64,000 nucleotides of DNA from DASSUW01 sp963730535 (GTDB lineage Bacteria; Actinomycetota; Thermoleophilia; Solirubrobacterales; Solirubrobacteraceae). The stretch is from NCBI GenBank assembly GCA_963730535.1, contig CAVSRU010000003.1:372001-436000 (forward strand). Reading direction: 5' to 3'. A model generated the notes under the pieces. The model saw only the letters and a list, made by a program, of their open reading frames with translations, ran no database searches and had not been told where the DNA came from. Position numbers and translations under genes: made by a program. Within the stretch, counting starts at the first letter, position 1. Each line of letters begins with the position of its first letter. Shown here piece by piece: positions 27,577 to 36,889 of the stretch.

Positions 27577-27806
27577 CACGGGACCAGAGAAAGGGGGTGG
27601 TCCGAAGTTGAGTGACAGTTCTTGTGGGACCCTGGAGGTGTCCGGCCGCTAAGCAGCCGGAGCTGGACCGCTGGAGCGGAATCCACACCGTGACACCGCC
27701 GTCGACGGCGCCGGAGCTGGTCCCCCCGGTGGCGTTGTCAGCCGCTGGCGGCTTTGATAATCCAGCACAGTGGTGATGAAGGCCCCGGGCGTCGACCCGG
27801 GGCCTT
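27577..27806 (+). ncRNA. Candidate structured RNA downstream of gyrA
   Basis: A self-contained unit of about 230 bases: -10-like TACTCT at 27571-27576 just after the gyrA hairpin, a run of small hairpins (CCGGC..GCCGG near 27641-27660, CCGCTggAGCGG near 27668, the 12-base palindrome GCCGTCGACGGC near 27699, AGCCGCtgGCGGCT near 27740), and a strong terminator stem at the end. A 54-codon frame from GTG 27612 to TGA 27776 exists, but only about 72% of its third positions are G or C, far below real genes here, so RNA is more likely than protein. AAGGGGGTGGTCC at 27591-27603 is close to a full anti-Shine-Dalgarno complement and precedes a 14-codon TTG frame. I do not recognise the family. Confidence 0.45.
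27779..27806 (+). terminator. Strong hairpin terminator
   Basis: Perfect 11-bp stem AAGGCCCCGGG / CCCGGGGCCTT with a 6-base loop, followed by CGTCGTTCT. Its position ends the candidate RNA after gyrA; the stem is symmetric and could also stop leftward transcription. Confidence 0.75.
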
Positions 27807-27854
27807 CGTCGTTCTGGGCGGCGGTCGGTTCGTCGGTCGCGGCAGCGCCGGCGG

Positions 27855-28053
27855 ACGTCAACGGCGGCATTGAGGGGGAGCCCGGGAGGGTGCATTTCGT
27901 CGACCTCACGGCTTCCGGCGCGCGCGAGGTCGACGTTGTGCACCTATACGGTGCGTTTCGTCGACCTCACGAGCGCGAACGCTGTGACGTCGACGTTATG
28001 CACCCTCATCGCGGCCGATCTCCTCGCCTCCCTACCCAGCCGCCGTTGACGTT
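27855..28053. repeat. Intergenic inverted-repeat element, copy C (199 bp)
   Basis: Outer arms at 27855-27880 and 28027-28053 share ACGTCAACGGCGGC in inverted orientation; past the core the left arm continues ATTGAGGGGGAG and the right arm (reverse complement) TGGGTAGGGAGG, i.e. one arm of each family variant. The interior is two tandem hairpins of similar design, 27889-27943 and 27950-28003, both starting GGTGC.TTTCGTCGACCTC and closing with the complement CGACGTT.TGCACC. It separates the convergent gyrA side and the HNH nuclease gene. No reading frame. Confidence 0.75.
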
Positions 28054-28074
28054 CGCCGGAGGCGAGCGAAACGC

Positions 28075-28680
28075 TCAGGCGGCTTCAGGCCACGGCAGGT
28101 ACTGCTTCCAGGTCGCCGGGATCGTCGGCGAGGCGAGCTGGATGAAGATGTGGGCCGCCGGCGTGCGTGGCTTGACCCGCGGGTGCATGTTGACCTGGTG
28201 CGGCAGGCGGTCGCCCTTGCGGCGGTTGCACGGCGCGCACGAGGCGACGATGTTGTCCCACCCCGAGCCGCCGCCCTTCGAGCGTGGGATCACGTGGTCG
28301 ACGGTCAGGCTCGTGCGGGCGCCGCAGTACATGCACTCCCAGCCGTCGCGCGCGAACACCGCCCGGCGCGTGATCTTGCGCTTGTGGCTGTCGCGCGGCA
28401 CGCGCACGTAGGTGACCAGCCGGATGACAACGGGCTTCGGCAGGGAGCCGGTGGCCCAGTGCAGGTCGGTCGCACCGATCTCGATGACCTCCGCCTTCTC
28501 CTTGAGCAGGAGCACGGTCGCACGGCGGACGGTGCAGACGTTGATGGGCTCGTACGTCGCGTTGAGCACCAGCACGCGACCACCAGACCAACGGCCAGTG
28601 CCGTTGGTGTTCGGACCGTGCCGCTGGTGGTCGTCGTGCGGCACGGACCCCAGTGGTGGTACCGGGGTGCGCGATCCCAT
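28075..28680 (-). CDS. HNH endonuclease family protein
   Basis: 201-residue protein of the HNH nuclease group widespread as a single-copy gene in actinobacteria. It has the N-terminal VLNATYEPINVCTVRRATVLLLK domain, then the zinc-knuckle HNH core: CMYC, LTVDHVIPRSKGG (catalytic His), WDNIVASCAPCNRRKGDR (Asn and second Cys pair). Start is taken as ATG at 28678-28680; the open frame runs further into pheA but is a shadow there. Role unknown; despite the fold, no restriction system lies nearby. Confidence 0.88.
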   Translation of the reverse strand: MGSRTPVPPLGSVPHDDHQRHGPNTNGTGRWSGGRVLVLNATYEPINVCTVRRATVLLLKEKAEVIEIGATDLHWATGSLPKPVVIRLVTYVRVPRDSHKRKITRRAVFARDGWECMYCGARTSLTVDHVIPRSKGGGSGWDNIVASCAPCNRRKGDRLPHQVNMHPRVKPRTPAAHIFIQLASPTIPATWKQYLPWPEAA

Positions 28681-28714
28681 GATTGACGGGCAGTCTAGCC
28701 ACCGAACGGGCGTT

Positions 28715-29551
28715 TTATGCGGCAGGAAACGAGCCGAGAACACGCACCACATCGGCGTGGGCGCGCAGGCCCTCGACCGCGCCGGCCACCGGCGGCTGCT
28801 CCAGCCCGCCGTCGACGTCGAGGAAGAACATGTACTCGCCGAGGCCCTCGCGGCGCGGGCGCGATTCGATCCGGGTGAGGTTGACCCCGCGCGTGGCGAA
28901 CTCGAGCAGGCAGCGCACGAGCCAGCCCGGGCCAGCCGAGCCGGCGCCCCAGAACACGAGCGCGGTCTTGAACCGCTCGCCGCCGTCCGGCTCCGTCCCT
29001 GCGCGCGCGATCCAGACGAAGCGCGTCTCGTTGCCGTCGTCGTCCTCGACATCGAGTGCGAGGACCGTCGCCCCGTAGAGGCGTGCGGCGTGCCGCGTGC
29101 CGAGGGCTGCCGTGCCATGATCACGGGCGGCGGTCGCCTGGCGGACGGCGTCGGCCGTCGAGGGCGCGGCGACGACCCGGGCGTCCGGCAGCTCGGTGCG
29201 CAGGAAGCGGGCGCACTGGGCGCTGGCCTGTGGGTGTGACACGACCGTCTCGATCGCCTCGATCGCCAGCGGGCGCCCAGCGAGCAGGCACAGGTGGACC
29301 GGGTGGCGCAGCTCGCCGACGATCACCACGTCGTCGGTCTCGAACGCGATCGCGTCCAGGGTCGGGTTGACCGCGCCCTCGAGCGCGTTCTCGATCGGCA
29401 CCAGCGCCCGGTCGACCGTCCCGTCGTGCACGGCGACGATCGCGTCGTGGAGCGTCGGCTCCGGGACGAGCTCGAAGGCATCGGCCCCCGGGACCGCCAT
29501 CAGCGCCTCGTGGCTGACCGTGCCGTCCGGCCCCAGGTAGGCGACGCGCAT
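28715..29551 (-). CDS. pheA: Prephenate dehydratase
   Basis: Converts prephenate to phenylpyruvate in phenylalanine synthesis. The 278-residue monofunctional enzyme shows VAYLGPDGTVSHEAL, the LVPIENALEGAVNPTLDAI motif, HPQASAQCARFL, and ATRHAARLYG-type segments (GTRHAARLYGATVLA), then an ACT regulatory domain from about residue 190 (ALVFWG, GWLVRCLLEFATRGVNLTRIESRP, EYMFFLDVDG) that should bind phenylalanine. The catalytic Thr-Arg-Phe motif appears as NETRFVWI. ATG overlaps the upstream DUF4446 stop, so the two are co-translated. Confidence 0.95.
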   Translation of the reverse strand: MRVAYLGPDGTVSHEALMAVPGADAFELVPEPTLHDAIVAVHDGTVDRALVPIENALEGAVNPTLDAIAFETDDVVIVGELRHPVHLCLLAGRPLAIEAIETVVSHPQASAQCARFLRTELPDARVVAAPSTADAVRQATAARDHGTAALGTRHAARLYGATVLALDVEDDDGNETRFVWIARAGTEPDGGERFKTALVFWGAGSAGPGWLVRCLLEFATRGVNLTRIESRPRREGLGEYMFFLDVDGGLEQPPVAGAVEGLRAHADVVRVLGSFPAA

Positions 29552-30075
29552 CAGTCGAGCGTGACGGTCCGCGTGGCGCCCTCGGCAAGCGCGAGGCGGA
29601 TCGCCTCGTCCTCCTCGGGGGAGAGCTCGTACTCCCCGCGGCCGTCGTGGACCTGCTTGCAGTAGAGCCGCGCGGCGTCGCGGCCGGCCAGGCAGGAGAT
29701 GACGACGCCGTTGCCGGCGGCGTCGAGCAGGGCCAGCGACGTGGACTGGTGGCCGGAGAGCTCCTGGTAGGCGTCGTAGCGCACGAGCGCGCGGTGGGCG
29801 ATCGCCCCGTCGAGCCGCGCCTCGGCAGCGCCCATCCGGTCGTCGAGCCGCTCGGCGACCTCCTCGACACGGCCGTGGAGCGCCTCGAACGCTGCCCGGA
29901 GGTTGCTCGCGTGGGCGACCAGGTCGTCGCGGCCGTCGGGGCCGAGGACGACCTCCTGGGCCGACCGCAGCCGGCGCAGCTTGACGGCGAGCACGATCGC
30001 GAGCAGCAGCGCCACGAGCGCCAGCCCCCCAGCCGCCAGCGCGGCGACACCCGCCGGTTCGGTCAGCTCGTTCAC
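29551..30075 (-). CDS. DUF4446 family membrane-anchored protein
   Basis: 174-residue protein with one N-terminal membrane helix (about residues 8-32), a coiled-coil-like stretch (ASNLRAAFEALHGRVEEVAERLDD) and the DUF4446 core RYDAYQELSGHQSTSLALLD, GVVISCLAGRDAARLYCKQV. Function unknown. GTG start at 30073-30075; stop overlaps pheA's ATG. Confidence 0.8.
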   Translation of the reverse strand: MNELTEPAGVAALAAGGLALVALLLAIVLAVKLRRLRSAQEVVLGPDGRDDLVAHASNLRAAFEALHGRVEEVAERLDDRMGAAEARLDGAIAHRALVRYDAYQELSGHQSTSLALLDAAGNGVVISCLAGRDAARLYCKQVHDGRGEYELSPEEDEAIRLALAEGATRTVTLD

Positions 30076-30097
30076 GACGCGAAGAGTCTACGAGCGT

Positions 30098-30153
30098 GGG
30101 GGTGCCCAACGGGCCATCGCTCTACACGGAATGACCCGTTGGGCGGGGCCCCC
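30098..30153. terminator. Long inverted repeat between DUF4446 gene and upstream gene
   Basis: Left arm GGGGGTGCCCAACGGG at 30098-30113 pairs with CCCGTTGGG-CGGG-GCCCCC at 30135-30153 (three-base bulge). It lies just after the leftward gene ending at 30159, where it could terminate that message. A repeat unit is an alternative; it does not share the arm core of the four inverted-repeat elements. Confidence 0.5.
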
Positions 30154-30158
30154 AAGTC

Positions 30159-31280
30159 TTATCCGCGTGAGAAGAGCGCCGGGTAGTCGGACTTGTTGTT
30201 GTCCGTCTTCTCCTCGCCCGGGACCTTCGCGACGTTCACGCGGATCGTCACCGCGGTGTCGAGTGGCGGCTGCTTCTCGAGCGGGAGCTCCGCCGTGGCG
30301 CTCTCCTGCGGCGCGAGCTGCGGGATCGTGTCCGAAAGCGTGATCGGGTCGCCGTCCTCGGTCTGGATCCGCAGCGTGACCTTGATGTCGAACTCGTCGT
30401 TCTCGCCCTGGTTGGTGAAGCTGACGACGAAGCCGGTGCCAGGGTCGTACGTGAGCCGGTTCGTGGTGCCCGGCTGCAGCGTCACGTCGCCGTAGCTCGT
30501 CGAGTCGAGCCCGGTGCCGTGGAGGCCCGGGCCGGTCGGCTGCCCGCCGCCGTTCCCGCCGCCGCTCGTGAGCTGCTGGTCGAGCACGTCGGCGACCGTC
30601 GTCGGCTGCACCCAGTCGTCGTCGGGCAGGAACTGCGACTGCCGGATCTCCTGCCCGCCGATCTCGTTGTCGTCGAGCGCGGTCTTGATGAACGGGATCA
30701 CGCGCGTCTGCCACGCCACGTCGGAGGCGAGGAAGACCTTCATCTGGCCGGCGATCGAGTTGATCGCCGCGTCGGCGGCCTCGCTCTCGTCGCCGAGCGC
30801 GGTGCGGATCTCCTGGGCGATCTTGTCGAGCCCGTCGCGCCTCCACTCGAGCGCGATCAGCGCCGCCTGCTGGGCGCCGCGCATCTCGCTCGGCACGTCG
30901 AGCCCGGCCGCGCGGTCGTACTGCTGCTCGGCCTGCACGCGGAACGCCGAGATCTGGGTCTGAAGGTCCTGTGGCGAGCCTCCTCCGCCCTCCGTCAGGG
31001 TCTGGAAGAACGGCGCCGCGACCTGCTGCGAGGACTCCGCGGCGATGGTCGAGAGCTCGCGGTTGTAGTCCTTGAGGGCGCTCTCCTTCTGCGAGTTGCG
31101 GCACGAGTTGACCGCGATGATCAGCAGCAGGAGCACGAGCACGCCGCCGACCACCGCGACCGCGCGGCGGATCAGGAGCGTCTGGCTATCGGTTGTCGTC
31201 GCCGTGCCGCCGCCAGCCGGCCGCCCACGTCTGGGGCGCGGGGTCTTGCGGGGCTCGTCGTCCTCGTCGAAGAAGGACAA
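30159..31280 (-). CDS. Membrane-anchored protein with C-terminal CARDB-like domain
   Basis: 373 residues, not recognised as a named family. A basic, Pro/Arg-rich cytoplasmic N-terminus is followed by a single hydrophobic helix at about residues 38-60 (VAVVGGVLVLLLLIIAVNSC), an extracytoplasmic helical region (EQQYDRAAGLDVP, AALIALEWRRDGLDKIAQEI), a Gly-rich linker and a beta-rich C-terminal domain (TFxNQGENDEFDIKVTLRIQ-like, then PQESATAELPL) resembling a CARDB adhesion-type domain. The start is a TTG at 31278-31280. It diverges from the kinase operon; a surface role is plausible. Confidence 0.65.
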   Translation of the reverse strand: MSFFDEDDEPRKTPRPRRGRPAGGGTATTTDSQTLLIRRAVAVVGGVLVLLLLIIAVNSCRNSQKESALKDYNRELSTIAAESSQQVAAPFFQTLTEGGGGSPQDLQTQISAFRVQAEQQYDRAAGLDVPSEMRGAQQAALIALEWRRDGLDKIAQEIRTALGDESEAADAAINSIAGQMKVFLASDVAWQTRVIPFIKTALDDNEIGGQEIRQSQFLPDDDWVQPTTVADVLDQQLTSGGGNGGGQPTGPGLHGTGLDSTSYGDVTLQPGTTNRLTYDPGTGFVVSFTNQGENDEFDIKVTLRIQTEDGDPITLSDTIPQLAPQESATAELPLEKQPPLDTAVTIRVNVAKVPGEEKTDNNKSDYPALFSRG

Positions 31281-31418
31281 GGCTGGAAGTTCGTCTCCTC
31301 AGGCGCGCGACGCCATCATCGCCGCGCATAGTCGACCCAGTGGACGGATCAGTAATACCAACCCGCCCGGCGGCAGCGCGGCGCAGGGTACGGTCGGTCC
31401 CCGTCGAAGGGGGGCCGG

Positions 31419-33095
<1,677 letters not shown>

Positions 33096-33122
33096 CGGGG
33101 TACTCCGACCTTCCAGCCGCCC

Positions 33123-33878
33123 ATGAGCGTGCTGCGAACTCTCGAATCGAAGCTCGCCGGCCTCGTCGAGGGGACGTTCTCGCGCGCCTTCAAGTCGGAG
33201 GTCCGCCCGGTGGAGATCGCGCGCAAGCTCGCCCGGGAGATGGACGAGAACCGCGTGCAGTCGCTCTCCCGCATCTACGCGCCGAACGAGTACGCGGTCT
33301 GGCTCTCGCCGGACGACCGCAAGCAGTTCGAGGGCTACGAGGACGAGCTCAAGCGCGAGCTGTCCGGATACCTGCTCGAGCACGCCCGCCGGGAGCGGAT
33401 CTCGCTCGCCACCCGCCCGCAGATCGAGTTCCGCACCGACGACGCGCTGCGGCTCGGCGAGTTCGGCATCCAGGCGCGGCTCGTGCGCCCGCCGGAGCGC
33501 GCCGAGGAGCAGCCCAGCCAGGGCGACCACGGCCACACGATGGTCTACACGGTGTCCGACCGCCTGGCCGAGCCGCTGCGCGAGCCCGACCACCGCCGCG
33601 GCACCGCGCGCCTGAAGGTCGACGGACGCGCCGAGCTGCTCGGCTCCGGCGGCGCCGTGCTCGGCCGCTCGCGCGAGGCCGACATCATCGTCGAGGACCC
33701 GAACGTCTCCCGCCGCCACGCCGAGGTCCGCCCGTCCGGCGGCTCGTGGATCGTGCGCGACCTCGGCTCGACCAACGGCGTCAAGGTCAACGGCCGCCGC
33801 ATCCAAGGCCCGCAGTCGCTCAAGGCGGGCGACGTGATCGAGCTGGGCACCGCCCGCGTGACCTTCGAGCTGGAGTAG
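33123..33878 (+). CDS. fhaA: FhaA-like protein (DUF3662 + FHA domain)
   Basis: 251-residue cytosolic phosphothreonine-binding adaptor. N-terminal DUF3662 (LESKLAGLVEGTFSRAFKSEVRPVEIARKL) precedes a variable linker and a C-terminal FHA domain: GGAVLGRSREADIIVEDPNVSRRHAEV (Arg and Ser-Arg-Arg-His binding residues) and DLGSTNGVKVNG. In mycobacteria FhaA binds phosphorylated MviN and RodA and tunes cell-wall synthesis; the same neighbours here support that role. Confidence 0.92.
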   Translation: MSVLRTLESKLAGLVEGTFSRAFKSEVRPVEIARKLAREMDENRVQSLSRIYAPNEYAVWLSPDDRKQFEGYEDELKRELSGYLLEHARRERISLATRPQIEFRTDDALRLGEFGIQARLVRPPERAEEQPSQGDHGHTMVYTVSDRLAEPLREPDHRRGTARLKVDGRAELLGSGGAVLGRSREADIIVEDPNVSRRHAEVRPSGGSWIVRDLGSTNGVKVNGRRIQGPQSLKAGDVIELGTARVTFELE

Positions 33879-33884
33879 CCCGGC

Positions 33885-34364
33885 ATGGCCCTCGACCCCG
33901 TCGCCGTCGCGCTGAAGTTCGGCTTCCTGGCCGTCCTCTACCTGTTCCTGCTCTGGATGGCACGCTCTGCGCTGAAGGATCTGCGCCGCGGCCAGGCCGT
34001 CGAGCCGGCCGTCGAGGACGCCACCGGCATGCACCGGGCGACCGAGGGGCTCAGCCCCGGCAGCGACGGCGGCGCGCCCAAGCTGCGGGTGGCGACGGCG
34101 GCCGGCCTCCGCGCCGGGTCCGCCTATGATCTCTCGGACGGCGCCCTGCTGGGGAGAGGGGAGTCGGCGGACATCCGCCTCGAGGACACGTTCGCCTCCT
34201 CACAGCACGCCCGGCTGCTCCCTCAGGGCGACGTGATGGTGATCGAGGATCTGGGATCGACCAACGGGACGTACCTGAACGGGGAGCCGCTGCGCGGGCC
34301 GCAGCCGCTCCACGTGGGAGACAGCATCCGCATCGGCGACTCTGAGTTCACCTTCGAGCGGTAA
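33885..34364 (+). CDS. fhaB: FhaB-like FHA domain protein
   Basis: 159 residues: one N-terminal membrane helix (about 8-26, LKFGFLAVLYLFLLWM), a short linker with a possible phospho-Thr motif (EDATGMHRATEG), and an FHA domain (LLGRGESADIRLEDTFASSQHARL, DLGSTNGTYLNG). Mycobacterial FhaB/FipA links kinase signals to septum proteins. Six bases separate it from fhaA, six from pstP. Confidence 0.9.
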   Translation: MALDPVAVALKFGFLAVLYLFLLWMARSALKDLRRGQAVEPAVEDATGMHRATEGLSPGSDGGAPKLRVATAAGLRAGSAYDLSDGALLGRGESADIRLEDTFASSQHARLLPQGDVMVIEDLGSTNGTYLNGEPLRGPQPLHVGDSIRIGDSEFTFER

Positions 34365-34370
34365 CGCCTC

Positions 34371-35570
34371 GTGCTTCGCATCGCAGAGCAGTGGCACCAA
34401 TCCGACCGTGGCCGCCAGCGCCAGGGCAACGAGGACAGCTACTTCGTCCGCTCGCCGCTGTTCGTGGTCGCCGACGGCATGGGTGGGGCGCAGGCCGGCG
34501 AAGTGGCGTCGCAGATGGCGGTCGAGTCCTTCGACCGCGGCCTGCCCGACGGCACGCCGGCCGAGGGCCTGACCCACGTCGTGGAGGAGGCCAACCGCCG
34601 GATCCACGAGCGCTCGCAGTCGGACGCCCAGCGCGCCGGGATGGGCACCACGGTGACGGCCGCGTACGTCGGCGAGGGCGAGGTGACGATCGCCCACGTG
34701 GGCGACTCGCGCGCCTACCTGCTGCGCGACGGCGACCTCATCCGGCTCACGCGCGACCACTCGCTGGTGGGCGAGCTGGTCGCCCGCGGCAAGCTGACCG
34801 AGGAGCAGGCCGAGACGCACCCGCAGCGCTCGGTCATCACGCGCGCGCTCGGCCCCGAGCCGGACGTGCAGGTCGACGTCCAGGCCTATCAGGCGCGCGG
34901 CGGCGACCGCTTCCTGCTGTGCTCGGACGGCCTGACGTCGATGATCCCCGAGGCGCGCGTCAAGGCGATCCTCGAAGGCTCCGACTCGCTGGCCGACGCC
35001 GGGCGCGAGCTGATCGCCGCGGCCAACGATGCCGGCGGGCGCGACAACATCACGGTGCTGCTGTTCCGGCTCGAGGAGGTCGCAGCCTCCACCGGCGCGG
35101 AGCCCGGCGACACCAGTGAGGTGGAGGCCGCCGGGGAGCACCAGGGCGCGGCGACGATGACGCTGCCCGCCGTCAGCGAGACCGAGGCGCCGCCCAAGCG
35201 GCCCGCGGAGCCGATCGCCGAGGCGCCGCCACCCGCCCCGGCGCCCCGCAAGCGCCGCCGCCGCCGCATACCGGGTGCCCTGATCGCCCTCGTGATCGCG
35301 GTCGCGATCGTCGGCGCCGCCCTGTGGACGGCCTCGCGCGCCGTCTACTTCGTGGGCGTCGACGACCAGAGCCAGGTCGTCACGATCTACCGCGGCCTGC
35401 CGTACGAGCTGCCGTTCGGGATCGAGCTCTACGGCACCTACTACCCCTCCGGCGTCAGCTTCGCGCAGGTGCCCGCCGCGCGCCGCACCACCTTCACCGA
35501 CCACAAGCTGCGGTCCAAGGACGACGCCGAGGACCTGGTTCGGCAACTGGAGAGAGGGGACATCGAGTGA
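34371..35570 (+). CDS. pstP: PP2C-type Ser/Thr phosphatase PstP
   Basis: Metal-dependent phosphatase opposing the kinases of this operon. The 399-residue product has the PP2C motifs GNEDSYF, VVADGMGGAQAGEVAS (metal Asp/Gly), AHVGDSRAYLLRDG, LCSDGLTSMI, and NAGGRDNITVLLF-like DAGGRDNIT. After a Pro/Ala linker and basic stretch comes one membrane helix at about 302-323, then a short ~75-residue outside domain (VVTIYRGLPYELPFGIELY). GTG start. Stop overlaps the rodA GTG. Confidence 0.95.
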   Translation: MLRIAEQWHQSDRGRQRQGNEDSYFVRSPLFVVADGMGGAQAGEVASQMAVESFDRGLPDGTPAEGLTHVVEEANRRIHERSQSDAQRAGMGTTVTAAYVGEGEVTIAHVGDSRAYLLRDGDLIRLTRDHSLVGELVARGKLTEEQAETHPQRSVITRALGPEPDVQVDVQAYQARGGDRFLLCSDGLTSMIPEARVKAILEGSDSLADAGRELIAAANDAGGRDNITVLLFRLEEVAASTGAEPGDTSEVEAAGEHQGAATMTLPAVSETEAPPKRPAEPIAEAPPPAPAPRKRRRRRIPGALIALVIAVAIVGAALWTASRAVYFVGVDDQSQVVTIYRGLPYELPFGIELYGTYYPSGVSFAQVPAARRTTFTDHKLRSKDDAEDLVRQLERGDIE

Positions 35571-36889
35571 GTGCTCGCAACCGCGAGCTGCTGGCACTCC
35601 TCCCCGCCTCGCTGCTCCTGACCGCCGGCTTCGCGGCGATCTTCATCCAGACGTCCGAGACGCTCTCGGACGTCTCGCTCACCTACGGCGCGATCTTCCT
35701 CGGCCTCTGCTTCGCGGGGCACATCTTCCTGCGCGCGATGCTGCCGCACTCCGACCCGTACATGTTCCCGCTCGTCGCCGTGCTGGCGTGCTTCGGGCTC
35801 GTGGTCATCTACCGGATCGACGAGGAGCTGGCGCGCGAGCAGGCGCAGTGGTTCGTCATCGGCCTCGCGCTCTTCGCCGCGACGATCCTCCTCCTGCGCG
35901 ACCTGCGGGTGCTCGAGCGCTACCGCTACACGATCGCGCTCGCCGGCCTCGTCCTGCTCTTCCTGCCGCGCGTGCCGGGCATCGGCCAGCAGGTCAACGG
36001 CGCGTACCTGGGCGTCGGCATCGGCCCGATCTCGTTCCAGCCGGCGGAGTTCGGGAAGATCGCGATCATCATCTTCCTGGCGTCGTACCTGCGCGATACG
36101 CGGCAGGTGCTGGTCCAGGGCTCGCGCCGCTTCCTCGGCGTGACGATCCCGCCGCTCAAGCACTTCGGGCCGCTGCTGGTCGTGTGGGGCGCGGCGATGT
36201 TCATGCTCGTGTTCATCCGCGACCTCGGGTCGTCGCTGATGTACTTCGGCGGCTTCCTGGCGCTGCTCTACGTGGCCACGAACCGGCTCTCGTTCGTGAC
36301 CGTCGGCATGGGGCTGTTCGGGCTCGGCGCGTGGTTCATGGCCTCGACGGTCAGCCATGTGCAAGACCGCGTCGACGTCTGGCTCGATCCGTTCAACCCC
36401 AAGTGGGTCGAGAAGGAGGGCTACCAGATCTCGCAGTCGCTGTTCGCGCAGGCCGACGGCGGCCTGTTCGGCACCGGCCTCGGCGGCTCGCTGCTGCGCG
36501 GGCCGAACGGGGAGTCGCTCATCCCGGCGCCGCACACCGACCTCATCTACGCGGTGATCACCAGCGAGCTCGGCCTCGTGGGCGCGTGCGGGCTGATCCT
36601 CGTCTACATGATGCTCGCCGAGCGCGGCTTCCGCACCGCGACGCTGGCCTCCGACTCGTTCTCCAAGCTGCTGGCCGCCGGCCTCAGCGCGGTGTTCGCG
36701 CTCCAGGTGTTCGTGATCGTCGGCGGCGTCACGCGCGTGATCCCGCTCACCGGCGTCACGCTGCCGTTCGTGTCGTATGGCGGCTCGTCGATCCTGGCGA
36801 ACTTCGTGCTGCTCGCGCTGCTCCTGCTCGTCTCCGATCGGGCGCGCCGCCCGGCGGGCGGCGGCACCGGAAGGCGAGGACTGCGGTGA
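35567..36889 (+). CDS. rodA: SEDS glycosyltransferase (FtsW/RodA family)
   Basis: Peptidoglycan polymerase of the SEDS family, 440 residues with about 12 membrane helices. Signature segments: NGAYLGVGIGPISFQPAEFGKIAIIIFLA, RDLGSSLMYFGG (catalytic Asp region) and PLTGVTLPFVSYGGSSILANF near the end. GTG start overlaps pstP's stop; its own stop overlaps pbpA. The pairing with a class B PBP and with FhaA supports RodA over FtsW. Confidence 0.94.
   Translation: MSARNRELLALLPASLLLTAGFAAIFIQTSETLSDVSLTYGAIFLGLCFAGHIFLRAMLPHSDPYMFPLVAVLACFGLVVIYRIDEELAREQAQWFVIGLALFAATILLLRDLRVLERYRYTIALAGLVLLFLPRVPGIGQQVNGAYLGVGIGPISFQPAEFGKIAIIIFLASYLRDTRQVLVQGSRRFLGVTIPPLKHFGPLLVVWGAAMFMLVFIRDLGSSLMYFGGFLALLYVATNRLSFVTVGMGLFGLGAWFMASTVSHVQDRVDVWLDPFNPKWVEKEGYQISQSLFAQADGGLFGTGLGGSLLRGPNGESLIPAPHTDLIYAVITSELGLVGACGLILVYMMLAERGFRTATLASDSFSKLLAAGLSAVFALQVFVIVGGVTRVIPLTGVTLPFVSYGGSSILANFVLLALLLLVSDRARRPAGGGTGRRGLR

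Noticed and set aside
27612..27776. 54-codon gene after gyrA
   Set aside because: Third-position GC about 72%, weak ribosome-site spacing and strong hairpins suggest RNA rather than a protein; kept only as an alternative.
28075..28680. HNH nuclease as part of a restriction or anti-phage defence system
   Set aside because: No methyltransferase, helicase or defence partner nearby; it belongs to a single-gene actinobacterial HNH family beside pheA.
28681..29124. N-terminal extension of the HNH nuclease into pheA
   Set aside because: The extension is Ser/Arg-rich and overlaps the conserved ACT domain of pheA in another frame; the family start is at 28680.
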